This document shows, piece by piece, positions 26,872 through 35,910 of a stretch of 64,000 nucleotides of DNA (position 1 is its first letter; each line of letters starts with the position of its first letter). Location of the stretch: contig NZ_URHZ01000018.1 in assembly GCF_900547735.1 (NCBI RefSeq), positions 13,915-77,914 of the forward strand, in the 5' to 3' direction. A model generated the notes under the pieces. That model had not been told where the DNA came from. It saw nothing but the letters and a program-made list of their open reading frames with translations, and did not search any database. The translations under genes and the position numbers were made by a program. This stretch comes from an uncultured Clostridium sp. Its GTDB lineage: Bacteria; Bacillota; Clostridia; Lachnospirales; Lachnospiraceae.

Positions 26872-27444
26872 ATGGAAAATGTACTTGCAATTATTTTGGG
26901 CTTTTTGTTTGGATATGTATTATATTTATCCGGTGCTTCATCACCAAAAAAACTGATTTCCATGCTGCGCCTTGAAAATTTGGAATTAATGAAAATAATT
27001 ATCTTCGGCATTGGATTTGCCAGTGCATTGCTGTCACTCGCCGGGTTGACCGGCGTGTTGAATCTTGCGCATTTAGGCGTTAAGGGGACAAACCTGGGCG
27101 TAATAACAGGGGGTCTGCTTTTTGGAATTGGATTCGGCACCGTAGGCACTTGTCCCGGAACCTGCGTGGCGGCAACCGGCAGCGGCGGGTATAAAAAGGC
27201 AGTCAGCGCAGTGTTCGGCGGTCTTACAGGCGCATGGCTCTTTTCTGTCACCTATGAGTATTGGAAGCAAATCGGGCTGTTTTCCATCATGAATCTTGGA
27301 AAACTGACTTTATTTAAAATTACGGATGCATATGATGCCGTGTTTCCGATCGGATTCATGGGTTTGCTGATCGTGGCTGTTCTGTTTATGGTAATCGGTC
27401 TAATCCTGCCTGTTAATTTTAAATCCAACAGTTCTTCCTCGTGA
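26872..27444 (+). CDS. YeeE/YedE (TsuA-like) sulfur transporter, second half
   Basis: The protein is 190 residues with about five membrane helices and the second family signature GFGTVGTCPGTCVAATGSGG, whose Cys residues line the substrate path in TsuA-like proteins. Its ribosome binding site GGAGG overlaps the last codons of the preceding gene, so the halves are made together and probably pair in the membrane. There is no TusA or rhodanese gene next to it; a possible gene remnant and a terminator follow. Confidence 0.83.
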   Translation: MENVLAIILGFLFGYVLYLSGASSPKKLISMLRLENLELMKIIIFGIGFASALLSLAGLTGVLNLAHLGVKGTNLGVITGGLLFGIGFGTVGTCPGTCVAATGSGGYKKAVSAVFGGLTGAWLFSVTYEYWKQIGLFSIMNLGKLTLFKITDAYDAVFPIGFMGLLIVAVLFMVIGLILPVNFKSNSSSS

Positions 27445-27513
27445 ACGGAATCTTTGCGGCGTTGGGCGAATTGCAGAACGCACATACTCCTTTACAAACC
27501 CTTAAAAAATGAC

Positions 27514-27700
27514 ATGCTGATGCGCCTCCTCTGGCAGTCTTTTATGTTTTTTCAGGCCCCCTTCCTTAGTATCCGGGAGCATCTGATTACGGTTGATGAG
27601 AGCCGTCACCCGCTGCTTAAAATGGCGGCATGAGCTCGGATATGCTATAGACGGGCTCGTTGCAATGGGAATTACGGATGCGGCAAATTACAGTCTGTAG
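27514..27700 (+). pseudogene. Possible degraded coding fragment
   Basis: An open stretch reads MRLLWQSFMFFQAPFLSIRE and continues to HPLLKMAA before a stop at 27631. In another frame the DNA just after reads GYAIDGLVAMGITDAANYSL before a stop at 27698. Both look like protein rather than random sequence, and a frameshift would join them. I do not recognise the family. Confidence 0.25.
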
Positions 27701-27730
27701 GACAGGTTTGTGCGGTGAGATGGTTTATAA

Positions 27731-27783
27731 AAAACGGGAATAAAATCCGCCTTGGAGAGGCGATTTTACTCCTGTTTTCTTTT
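27731..27783 (+). terminator. Rho-independent terminator after the sulfur transporter genes
   Basis: AAAACGGGAATAAAATCCGCC and GGCGATTTTACTCCTGTTTT form a long stem with small mismatches, followed by TCTTTT. The stem has A runs on the other side too, so it may also serve the minus-strand gene at 27842. Confidence 0.7.
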
Positions 27784-27841
27784 ATAAATGCCGTTATATA
27801 TTTAGTGTATGTCAAAACTCATCAAAAACCGTATCCCCGCT

Positions 27842-29170
27842 CTACTCGTGCAGTTTACTATTTTCCCAGCCCGCCTCTATCGCCGCATTACAATCCTCAT
27901 CAAGCGCTTCGGCTGCCTCCTGCGGCGTTTTGGTTCCGGCAAGGAGTTCGTGAATGTGTGTATAGAACACGTCTCGCACACCGCGCCAATTGGGATTATT
28001 GGCGGTAAAATCCACCGTGTTGGACGCGTTGGCAGTATAGGCCTCCTGCATAAAAATGTGTCCGCTCACACGTTCCGTCGTCGCATTGCTGGCAGGGATG
28101 CCGACCTGCGCGTAATTCATGAGTTCCTCATTAGACATAAAATAACGCAGGAAATCCTTGGCGGCCCGGACCTTCTCCGGGTCCCCATTGTCGAAAATCT
28201 CAAAGCCGGTGACAAAAGACGTGTTATATCCTTTCCCGTCCGGGCTGGGGAAATTGGCCACCCCTGTCGAACTCCTGTCCATACCGGGCAGAGTGGCGCT
28301 GTTCGCTATATATATGGCAAGTTGGTTATTGGCAAATAAATTGCTGCAGTCAACTATCTCCATGTTCTCACAGCCGGCCGGAAAATAGCCCTTCTGATAG
28401 GAATCAGCGATCCACTGCAGGGCGGCAATCCCCTCTTCCGTATTGAGATTAAAACGGCCCTTTTCATCAAAGAAAGAACTGCCTTTACTGCGCAGTAAAG
28501 TCATGATATGCGTATCTCCCTGGTCGTTCTTGGCGTACATCAACATGGGATAGGTCATCTCAGGCAGCTTTTCGGCCAGCGTGGAAAGAATGTCTTCCCA
28601 TTCCTCCGGTGTCCAGCTCTGTATCGTGCCCTCCTCTCCAATATACTTTTCCAGCCCGCATTGGCGGAACAGATCCCGGTTATAAATCAGCGTGTTTTGA
28701 AGACTGTAATAGGGCATCATATAGGTCTTGCCGTCCATCTGGCTCATCTTCCAGAGCATGGTGTCAACGTCTGCCCGCATTTCTTCCGTGATGATGTCGT
28801 CCAGCGGCGCCACACGGCCCGTATGTATATATCCCGCCATGTTGAAGTAACCTTCGAACAGAATGTCCACTGCATTATCCGTATCAAAGCAGCCGGTAAT
28901 ATATTCGTCCTCCTCCGTGTAGCCGAATTTCACAACCTCCACCGTGACATCGTAGTCCGTATACTGGGCGGCAAACTCCTCACCTACCCTGCTTAATACT
29001 TCATAAGAATCGGTAATGTCCGTGTCGGCATTAGCCACTGTCAACGGAGGGAGCTTTACTTTCAGCGTAATCTGCCGCTTCTCCGCCTCCTGTGTTTTAC
29101 AACCGGTAAGCGCGCCCACAAGCATAACAAAGAATATTCCCTCTGTAACAATCCTTCTCCAGTTTTTCAT
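27842..29170 (-). CDS. Extracellular solute-binding lipoprotein (family 1)
   Basis: The protein is 442 residues with signal and lipobox LTGC (Cys24). The mature part has the carbohydrate-binding ABC protein pattern: FDTDNAVDILFEGYFNMAGY near the front, MDGKTYMMPYYSLQNTLIYN at the hinge and FVTGFEIFDNGDPEKVRAAK and DFLRYFMSNEELMNYAQVG in the C-lobe. Such proteins usually feed sugar importers, but no permease or ATPase is near. It is 12 nt after a hybrid histidine kinase gene with an extracellular sensor domain, which suggests it senses rather than imports. It uses AGGAG upstream of the ATG. Confidence 0.87.
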   Translation of the reverse strand: MKNWRRIVTEGIFFVMLVGALTGCKTQEAEKRQITLKVKLPPLTVANADTDITDSYEVLSRVGEEFAAQYTDYDVTVEVVKFGYTEEDEYITGCFDTDNAVDILFEGYFNMAGYIHTGRVAPLDDIITEEMRADVDTMLWKMSQMDGKTYMMPYYSLQNTLIYNRDLFRQCGLEKYIGEEGTIQSWTPEEWEDILSTLAEKLPEMTYPMLMYAKNDQGDTHIMTLLRSKGSSFFDEKGRFNLNTEEGIAALQWIADSYQKGYFPAGCENMEIVDCSNLFANNQLAIYIANSATLPGMDRSSTGVANFPSPDGKGYNTSFVTGFEIFDNGDPEKVRAAKDFLRYFMSNEELMNYAQVGIPASNATTERVSGHIFMQEAYTANASNTVDFTANNPNWRGVRDVFYTHIHELLAGTKTPQEAAEALDEDCNAAIEAGWENSKLHE

Positions 29171-29182
29171 TTCTACTCTCCT

Positions 29183-31294
29183 CTATTTTCCTGCTCCGAG
29201 CTTCTGCATCAACTTGTTTACGTCGATTGGTTTTGCAATGAAGCCGTCCATTCCCGCTTCTCTCGCCTGGTCCTGATCCTCCCTGAATGTATTGGCTGTA
29301 CAGGCATAAATAATAACCTTCTTTGCGTCCGGACGATTGAGTCTGCGGATGAGTTTTGTCGCCTCATAGCCATTCCGCACGGGCATTTGCAAATCCATCA
29401 GGATTATGTCGAACTCATATGGCGGGGATTTCTCAAACAGTTCAACTACCTCTCCGCCATCCGCGGCCCGGACTGCGGTAAAATCCGAAGCAGCCAATAT
29501 TTCCATAAGGATTTCCGCGTTTAAATCATTATCCTCGGCTACCAGAATATGCAGTTTTTTCTCGTTTTCACGGACTTGATGTACGTTGTCTTCCACAACA
29601 GAACCGACCGAATCGTCCGGAGCCATCTCCGACATCAGAGCAAAGGTAAAACAGCTTCCTTCACCCAGCCGGCTCATCACAGTCAGTGTGCCTCCCATTT
29701 GCTTCGCCAGCAGCGAACTGATGGACATACCAAGACCGGTGCCCTTGCTTCCCTGAGAACTCCGCTCCTGACTAAACGGCTCGAATATCTTTTGCTGGAA
29801 CTCCTCACTCATGCCGCAGCCGGTGTCTTCTACCTGATAGGTTGTCAATATCCTTCCGCCTTCAGCCGATTGGAATACCCGCATGGTGACATGGCCGCCC
29901 TCCGGTGTAAATTTAACCGCATTTCCCAGAATATTGACGAGGATCTGTTCAATCCTTATATCGTCTCCAACAAGGCCGGAACAGATAATACTTGTTTCGA
30001 CCCGGAAGTCAATCCCCTTATCCTCCATTCGGCTGCGCATCAGGGCCTCTGTCGTAGAAATCAGCTCATTAACAGAAAACGGTTTCGGCACCAGCACCAT
30101 TTTGTCAGATTGAAGTTTTGACATATCCAGAATATCATTGACAAGAGAAAGCAGGTACTTTGCCGTTGAATCAGATTTTCTAAGATATCCTGTCATTCGT
30201 TCAGGATCCCCTATGTTCTGCTGCATCAGATGGATCAGGCCGATAATTCCATTGAGCGGTGTGCGGATCTCGTGGCTCATGTTCGAAAGGAACTCTCCGC
30301 GGGATTTTGCCTCCGCTCTTGCCGTCGCAGAAATCAGGGAGATACGTACAATCACGAACATCATCAGGCACAAAACCATCACGACGACTACAAGCATCAC
30401 AACTGTCATGAGTACAAACTGCTGCGTCTGTTCGCGGAACACTTCCCGGGGAACTGTCAGTACAATGCTCCATGTCGTACCGGGCATTGGGATGAAGGAC
30501 ACCACCTGAGCTCCCTGATCGATGTAATTAAAGTGCAGCAGCAGCTCTTCTCCCTGCCCTATTCGGGCGGTAATATCTGAAATATCCTTTTTTGACAGAC
30601 CCGCGCAGTTCTGCAGTTGTTCAAAATAATTGTCGATTTCCCCTATTCCAGCACTGCGGTCCCGGTTGACAACATAATTACCGTCTATGTCGATGATCCC
30701 GGTATACCCCCGCCCGTCAAAACTGTCTATCTTCAGGCGATCTGCTATCAAGTTGATTTTTGAAAAGCCGATGATTCCGATAAACTGAATACCATCCACC
30801 TGAAAGGGGGCACACCGGACTCCATAGACGAGACTTTCTGTAAGCGTTTCCAAAACGTCCAAATCGTCATAGCGCATGACAACTTTATCCTGACCCGAGA
30901 GTAATGGCAGCACGTACTTCTTTTCCTTTTCATTTTTAATCACATTTGAGCTGGAGTATGTATTGCCATCAGAATCCACCAGATAGATTGTATTGAATAT
31001 GTTTGAAATCTGCTCTAAATTTAAGCGTCTGCAAACGTCCTGTATAGTCGCGCATCGGCTTGTCTGCGTTCTGGTGTAAACCGCAGACAGGGAGTCCCAG
31101 GAGTTTTCCAATTCGCTTTGAATGTTTTGCATATCATGTCTGGATAATTCCTGCATCGAAGCTACTACCGAAGCATCGGTTGTTTTAGTAAGCTGTTTCA
31201 TATAGACGCAGACCGCAAGCGATAAAACGACTAATGTCGCTATAACAAAAGCGATTGCCCGGTTCTTTTTTCCTCTTTTTATAACATCCTCCAT
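29183..31294 (-). CDS. Hybrid sensor histidine kinase with extracellular dCache-like domain and receiver
   Basis: The protein is 703 residues. Helices at about 14-32 and about 295-320 bracket an extracellular dCache-like sensor (GYTGIIDIDGNYVVNRDRS). Then come the HisKA box FLSNMSHEIRTPLNG with the phospho-His, the HATPase N box NILGNAVKFTPEGG, G1 EDTGCGMS and G2 GTGLGMS, and a C-terminal receiver (LVAEDNDLNAEIL, phospho-Asp in ILMDLQMP). No DNA-binding output is attached, so it must relay to another protein, possibly the GntR or chemoreceptor products nearby. The ribosome binding site AGGGGA is very close to the ATG. The kinase call is firm, the ligand unknown. Confidence 0.9.
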   Translation of the reverse strand: MEDVIKRGKKNRAIAFVIATLVVLSLAVCVYMKQLTKTTDASVVASMQELSRHDMQNIQSELENSWDSLSAVYTRTQTSRCATIQDVCRRLNLEQISNIFNTIYLVDSDGNTYSSSNVIKNEKEKKYVLPLLSGQDKVVMRYDDLDVLETLTESLVYGVRCAPFQVDGIQFIGIIGFSKINLIADRLKIDSFDGRGYTGIIDIDGNYVVNRDRSAGIGEIDNYFEQLQNCAGLSKKDISDITARIGQGEELLLHFNYIDQGAQVVSFIPMPGTTWSIVLTVPREVFREQTQQFVLMTVVMLVVVVMVLCLMMFVIVRISLISATARAEAKSRGEFLSNMSHEIRTPLNGIIGLIHLMQQNIGDPERMTGYLRKSDSTAKYLLSLVNDILDMSKLQSDKMVLVPKPFSVNELISTTEALMRSRMEDKGIDFRVETSIICSGLVGDDIRIEQILVNILGNAVKFTPEGGHVTMRVFQSAEGGRILTTYQVEDTGCGMSEEFQQKIFEPFSQERSSQGSKGTGLGMSISSLLAKQMGGTLTVMSRLGEGSCFTFALMSEMAPDDSVGSVVEDNVHQVRENEKKLHILVAEDNDLNAEILMEILAASDFTAVRAADGGEVVELFEKSPPYEFDIILMDLQMPVRNGYEATKLIRRLNRPDAKKVIIYACTANTFREDQDQAREAGMDGFIAKPIDVNKLMQKLGAGK

Positions 31295-31486
31295 TCCCCT
31301 GGAATGTTCCGCTAAGCCAGATACAGCTTCGTCGTATTACTTTCGCCCGTCATACGGGGAAACGGAAACGGCGGAAATCGCATTTATCTGTAGTATGCCA
31401 GGCTTGACAGTATTAACAGGCATTTGACCGGAATCTTGAATCATACGAATGCCGGAAAGAACTCTACAAAAAAGCGTATGCGCGGC

Positions 31487-33178
31487 TCATCCATACAATT
31501 TAAACCGGCTGACCAGCACTTCCAGTGCCTGCGCCTGTGAGGAGAGTTCTTCACTGGCTGCCGCTAATTCTTCCGATGTAGCGGAGTTGCTCTGTACTAC
31601 ATCCGATATCTGCTCCACCTCTGTTCTAATATGTGAAATAGATCCACTTTGAATGTTGGCTGCGTCAGCTATCTTATCCACAGCACTTATCACCTGTTTT
31701 GTACTTTCCACGACCTGTGTCAACGATTCTGCTGTTGCGCAGGCTGCTTTTTCTCCGTCTTCAACCGCAGCGACTGATTCCTTAATTAATACCGTTGTAT
31801 TTTTAGATGCTTCCGATGTCCTGTCCGCCAGATTGCGGATTTCTCTTGCAATTACTGCAAATCCCGCCCCGGCCTCGCCTGCCCTTGCCGCTTCCACAGA
31901 GGCATTTAAGGCCAGAATATTTGTTTGAAACGCAATGTCCTCAATTGTTTTTACGATTTTATGAATGTGACCGGACTTCTCACTAATTATTTTCATTGCA
32001 TCAATCATTTCCTGCATCTTTTTACTGCTCCTAGAGACCTGTACACCCGCCCGGTCTGTCTGGACACGCGCATCACCTGCATTCACCGCCGTTTCATTTA
32101 CACGCTCAGATATGTTATGTACGGCTGCTGCAAGTTCTTCAACCGAGCCGGCCTGCTCCGCCGCCCCCTGAGCAAGCGCCTGCGCTCCGTCCGCTACCTG
32201 TTCGCTGCCGTCTGCAACCTGTTTTGCCGAATGGCCGATCTGCAAAAGGATACGGTTAAGGTTATCGCGAAGCTCCCTCATGGAAATCAAAATACGGTTA
32301 TACTGACCCCTGTAGTATTCTTTCACTTTTGACTGGACACTGAAATCCCCCTCTGCCATGGAACCAAGGATACCGCTGATATCCTCAATGATCGTCTTCT
32401 GATAGCAGATCAAATCGCGTATGCTGTCCGACATCTTTCCCAATTCGTCTTCCGATGTATAGGCAACAAGCACTTCATCCAGCTCTCCCCCTGCCAGCTT
32501 CCGGGCGGCATGCTCAATCTCATTTACAGGCCTGCGAATCCCGTTGGATATATAGAGTCCAAATAACAATGCCGACACGATGCTTAAAACCATAATTACA
32601 ATTACAATGACAGATGCAGTCGCCTGCGCGTGTTCCCCCTCCGTCACCATGAACTTTGCATTCTGACCGGCTACATCCGCTATCTCCTGAAGAGTATCCG
32701 ACATCTGATCCAGAAGAGGAATATAATTGGACTTCATAATCTGATAGGCTTCTGCACGCTGCTCTGATTCGATCAGTTCAAATACCTGATCACGATATAT
32801 GATAGCCTGCTCTAAACGTGAATCAACCTGATCCACCAACGCAATATCCCCTTTGAATGATTTCCTGATTACAGGGAATGCCGCACGCATATTTCCAAGA
32901 TGCTTGTTTGCTTTTGTTACATTCTCATTTGCATCGTCCATGCCCGGATCTAATATAGCATTTAGGATATCCGCCCGCGCAGCCTGCATCTCCCTCTTCG
33001 CCACCCATACGTTAACCGTAACGGTATAATTATTGTTATAGAAAGAAGACAGGTTATTGCCAATTTTATTCAGCAAAAACAGCGCTGCGACACTTGCCGT
33101 CAGGCATATGGCGATGATCACTGCATACGATAATAACAGCCTGGCTCTTAATTTCATATTCTGTATATGTTTCAACAT
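31487..33178 (-). CDS. Methyl-accepting chemotaxis protein (4HB-HAMP type)
   Basis: The protein is 563 residues: membrane helix one (about 14-34), a four-helix-bundle sensor (about 35-185), helix two (about 188-210), a HAMP domain ([25 protein letters not shown]) and a long signalling coiled coil. The hairpin tip reads [20 protein letters not shown], which contacts CheA and CheW. It senses a small molecule outside the cell and controls chemotaxis. GGGAGGGG precedes the ATG. It lies 33 nt after the GntR regulator gene, probably the same transcript, and upstream of the kinase and binding-protein genes. No che or flagellar genes are in the window. Confidence 0.92.
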   Translation of the reverse strand: MLKHIQNMKLRARLLLSYAVIIAICLTASVAALFLLNKIGNNLSSFYNNNYTVTVNVWVAKREMQAARADILNAILDPGMDDANENVTKANKHLGNMRAAFPVIRKSFKGDIALVDQVDSRLEQAIIYRDQVFELIESEQRAEAYQIMKSNYIPLLDQMSDTLQEIADVAGQNAKFMVTEGEHAQATASVIVIVIMVLSIVSALLFGLYISNGIRRPVNEIEHAARKLAGGELDEVLVAYTSEDELGKMSDSIRDLICYQKTIIEDISGILGSMAEGDFSVQSKVKEYYRGQYNRILISMRELRDNLNRILLQIGHSAKQVADGSEQVADGAQALAQGAAEQAGSVEELAAAVHNISERVNETAVNAGDARVQTDRAGVQVSRSSKKMQEMIDAMKIISEKSGHIHKIVKTIEDIAFQTNILALNASVEAARAGEAGAGFAVIAREIRNLADRTSEASKNTTVLIKESVAAVEDGEKAACATAESLTQVVESTKQVISAVDKIADAANIQSGSISHIRTEVEQISDVVQSNSATSEELAAASEELSSQAQALEVLVSRFKLYG

Positions 33179-33211
33179 AATCCCCTCCCAGCGATGATAG
33201 AAATCTCTTTC

Positions 33212-34630
33212 TTAACAGTTCCGCTCTCCAGCGATGGTGTCTTGCGGGGCATTCCATAAAGGAAACTTTTTGTAGAAGTAATTCAGCCTCTCCTCAATAA
33301 ACGACTGCCAGAGGCCGGCAAATTCTTCCCAATGTTCGGCTTGTAAGGCATTTTCCAACCGGCAGATGAAATCCTTTAAATCGACTTCTATCTCCCCTGT
33401 TACCATTATTACAGCCGAAAAAATATATCCCCATGCCACAAGTTCCCTCAATTTCCCATAAATTTCCCGTATCGATGCCGACGGACATTCATTGGAGATG
33501 AAATTCAAAAGAACATCAATGCAAAGGATGCTGTTGTTTTTATCATGAAGCTGTCTTATTGTTTGTAACAGCTTCTCCTTCCTCTCTCTTTTTGCAGACT
33601 CCAATGTATAGCGGGCCGCGTTGTAAACCGTCAAAGCCAGAATCTGCATTGCCTCTCCGTGAAGGCGCAGGTTTTCCCGGATTTCAGATTTGCCCATGAT
33701 ATCAATATCAATTGATTCCAGACAGACCTTTGTGCCAACTCCCATATAAGTCCTGGTTACCCCAAGTGAGTTCAGTACATCCAGAGTCCGGCGTACTGTA
33801 ATTAAGGAGACCTGATACCGCTCCGCCATCTTAGGCAATGAGGGCAGATAGCCTCCAACCGGATAAACATCCCACAGAATTTCACGGATAATGGTGGATG
33901 CCAGCGTATAACGCACCTGCGGCCGCTGCCGATAAATTGCCCATGTAAACGGAATCTGAGCCTCATGCTCCAGATGATACTTTTCACGGTTTGCCTCAAT
34001 AAAATCCGCAATACCCAGATAGATATTCAAATAATAGGCATCGGTTTCCTGTTTCAGGCTGTTTGCCTTCTCCACTGATAATAAATCTTCCACCGCATAA
34101 TTCGCCTTCCTATCGTTTCTGGGTGGATAGAAATAACTGATATAACGCATATTCTGCCAAAAAAGGCCAAGCATGAGTTCATTATGAAATGTATTCAGAA
34201 CGTCAACATACAGACTGATTGGTTCCGATCCGGTTTTCTCCACTCTGTTTGTCCCACCGGTGCTTTTCTGCATATCCAGTTTTAAATTCTGTATGCCCTT
34301 ATCCCATATTGATGAAAACAATAAATTACCGCTGAATTGAACATCCAGGATACCTTCCCTGCGCAGAGCAAAATACTTTACAACATTTTCCCTGAACAGT
34401 TCTTCCGTCCCCTGATAAACGACCCTGGCGACTTTCCGTTTTTCTGTTTTTATGTATCCGTTCTCTTCCAGCCTGTTTAACGCAATTTGTACGGTATTCC
34501 GGGCCACCCTGAATAAAGTGCAAATCTGCGGTACCGACTTCAATTGTTCACCGTATTTGTATATACCAAAGAGGATACGCGATTCATAGTATTCGTAGAT
34601 CAATTCGTTCAGCCCATTGTTCTTTTCCAT
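33212..34630 (-). CDS. GntR-type regulator with two winged-helix domains
   Basis: The protein is 472 residues from the ATG at 34630 (GGAGG 6 nt upstream; the frame reaches 34663 without a site). A GntR-like winged helix lies at about residues 1-80 (SVPQICTLFRVARNTVQIAL, then LEENGYIKTEKRK). A second one is in the middle at about 250-310 (LPSLPKMAERYQVSLITVRR, then LDVLNSLGVTRTYMG). Usual GntR proteins have one such domain plus a ligand domain; here the flanking helical parts are unassigned. It heads the chemoreceptor operon, with a palindrome over its own promoter, so it probably represses itself and its neighbours. Ligand unknown. Confidence 0.8.
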   Translation of the reverse strand: MEKNNGLNELIYEYYESRILFGIYKYGEQLKSVPQICTLFRVARNTVQIALNRLEENGYIKTEKRKVARVVYQGTEELFRENVVKYFALRREGILDVQFSGNLLFSSIWDKGIQNLKLDMQKSTGGTNRVEKTGSEPISLYVDVLNTFHNELMLGLFWQNMRYISYFYPPRNDRKANYAVEDLLSVEKANSLKQETDAYYLNIYLGIADFIEANREKYHLEHEAQIPFTWAIYRQRPQVRYTLASTIIREILWDVYPVGGYLPSLPKMAERYQVSLITVRRTLDVLNSLGVTRTYMGVGTKVCLESIDIDIMGKSEIRENLRLHGEAMQILALTVYNAARYTLESAKRERKEKLLQTIRQLHDKNNSILCIDVLLNFISNECPSASIREIYGKLRELVAWGYIFSAVIMVTGEIEVDLKDFICRLENALQAEHWEEFAGLWQSFIEERLNYFYKKFPLWNAPQDTIAGERNC

Positions 34631-34678
34631 CCTTGTCCTCCATTCAGCCCAAGCCCTGCTCATGATGGGTATTGTTTA

Positions 34679-34715
34679 ATTGTACCACTCTTTGAACAGG
34701 TATGCAATGCATACC
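34679..34715 (-). promoter_or_regulatory. Promoter of the GntR-chemoreceptor genes with overlapping 17-bp palindromic operator
   Basis: The minus strand reads TTGCAT, 17 bases, TACAAT. The sequence GGTATGCATTGCATACC (8-bp perfect arms, one central base) covers the -35 box. It is 50-85 bp before the GntR start codon. Autorepression by the GntR protein is the simplest reading. Confidence 0.6.
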
Positions 34716-34876
34716 CCTGCATATTCTTACCTAATGTACGAAAGGAATCTTTATCCCCACGGTTCTCGACACTTAGCGCTCTGTCATGCCGCAGAGCATT
34801 CTTCAGTTCCTGCTGACAGATCTCATCCGCCGATCTCTTTTTTTCGCAATCCCATACCATCTCGGCAATTTTCAGG

Positions 34877-34914
34877 AAGAAAAAAGACCGCATACTTTTT
34901 AAAGTAAACGGTCT
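34877..34914 (-). terminator. Terminator of the zinc-ribbon gene pair
   Basis: On the minus strand AGACCG and CGGTCT plus TACTTT and AAAGTA form a hairpin, followed by TTTTTTCTTCC. It lies 160 bp after the last gene of the AT-rich pair. Confidence 0.65.
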
Positions 34915-35075
34915 ATGTAACACTGTATTTAGTTGTATTAAACTTGATTGGCGATGCAGCACAGCACAGTTTGTATTGAACACACAGTCCGCATGAGACA
35001 GGTGCAAAGCGCCGCACGAGGGTGTAGACCTCTTGTCCAGAGCTTTAGTTCCCCAACCTTTATTTTATGTTTCAT

Positions 35076-35885
35076 TTAATCTGTAAGAGAGTACATTACC
35101 TCTAAACCATTATCTGGATGATATGTCCATGAGATTTCTACTCCATCTCCTTTTGCAGTCTGCATTCCATCCATCGCTCTCGTTTTTCCCATTTTATTGA
35201 TAACTGAATCCGGTAATCCCAACGCTTCATTTACTGCAAAAATACCAACTATTGCCGCTGACTCAGAAGTATTGTATTTACTATCATTAGGGTTCGTATC
35301 AATACTTAAATACGAACCGTCTGAAGCAACAGAAGCCCATTCAGAATCACAGCATTCATTATATATTTCAACAAGATCTGGTCCGGCAGCTTCAACAGTT
35401 ATTGAGCATGTATCTGTTTTTCCATTTGCAGTTTTTACAGTTATAGTACATGTTCCTTCATTAACACCTTCAATAGTTCCATTATTTACACTAGATATTG
35501 TATCATTAGAAGAGGTCCATGTAACTTCTTTGTTTTTAGTATTATCAGGATTTATCGTAAATGTAAGATTTTCTTTTTCTCCAACCTTAATTGTAACATT
35601 TTCTTTGTTAAGAACAACCTCTTTAGCCTGTTTACCTCTAATTCCAAAGAAAAGTGCAGCTATAATTGCAACTGCCGCGACTACACCAACAATTATTACC
35701 TTGCTGTTTATCTTCTTCTCACCCTTTTCCGGTGAAATACTTTCTCCTTTTTTATGACCGCACTTAGGACAAAAAATTTGTTCTGGAGAAAGTTCTGTCC
35801 CACACTGAGCGCAATAATCTTTTTGTACTACATCTTCTTCCTCTTGGTTTTGCTGTTCCATTTTCATGTTTTCTTCTTCGTTCAT
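35076..35885 (-). CDS. Zinc-ribbon membrane protein with Ig-like (BIG2) domain
   Basis: The protein is 269 residues. A zinc ribbon (CAQCGTELSPEQIFCPKCG, about 24-42) is followed by a basic stretch and one membrane helix (KVIIVGVVAAVAIIAALFFG, about 62-81). Next is a BIG2 Ig-like domain (about 88-168, TWTSSNDTISSVNNGTIEGV) and an unassigned C-terminal domain (about 170-269). The ribbon is inside, the rest outside the cell. Codons are strongly A/T-ending, unlike the genes on either side, which suggests transfer. It follows a second zinc-ribbon gene by 25 nt. Function unknown; signalling or wall binding is possible. Confidence 0.8.
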   Translation of the reverse strand: MNEEENMKMEQQNQEEEDVVQKDYCAQCGTELSPEQIFCPKCGHKKGESISPEKGEKKINSKVIIVGVVAAVAIIAALFFGIRGKQAKEVVLNKENVTIKVGEKENLTFTINPDNTKNKEVTWTSSNDTISSVNNGTIEGVNEGTCTITVKTANGKTDTCSITVEAAGPDLVEIYNECCDSEWASVASDGSYLSIDTNPNDSKYNTSESAAIVGIFAVNEALGLPDSVINKMGKTRAMDGMQTAKGDGVEISWTYHPDNGLEVMYSLTD

Positions 35886-35910
35886 AAATATCTTCCGCCC
35901 TTCTGTAAAT

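Larger units (their letters stand above)
34631..35075. other. Gene-free region between the GntR gene and the AT-rich pair
   Basis: Apart from the GntR promoter and operator (34679-34715) and a minus-strand terminator (34877-34914) I see no feature. Base composition changes to AT-rich past about 35050, which marks the edge of the next island. Confidence 0.5.
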
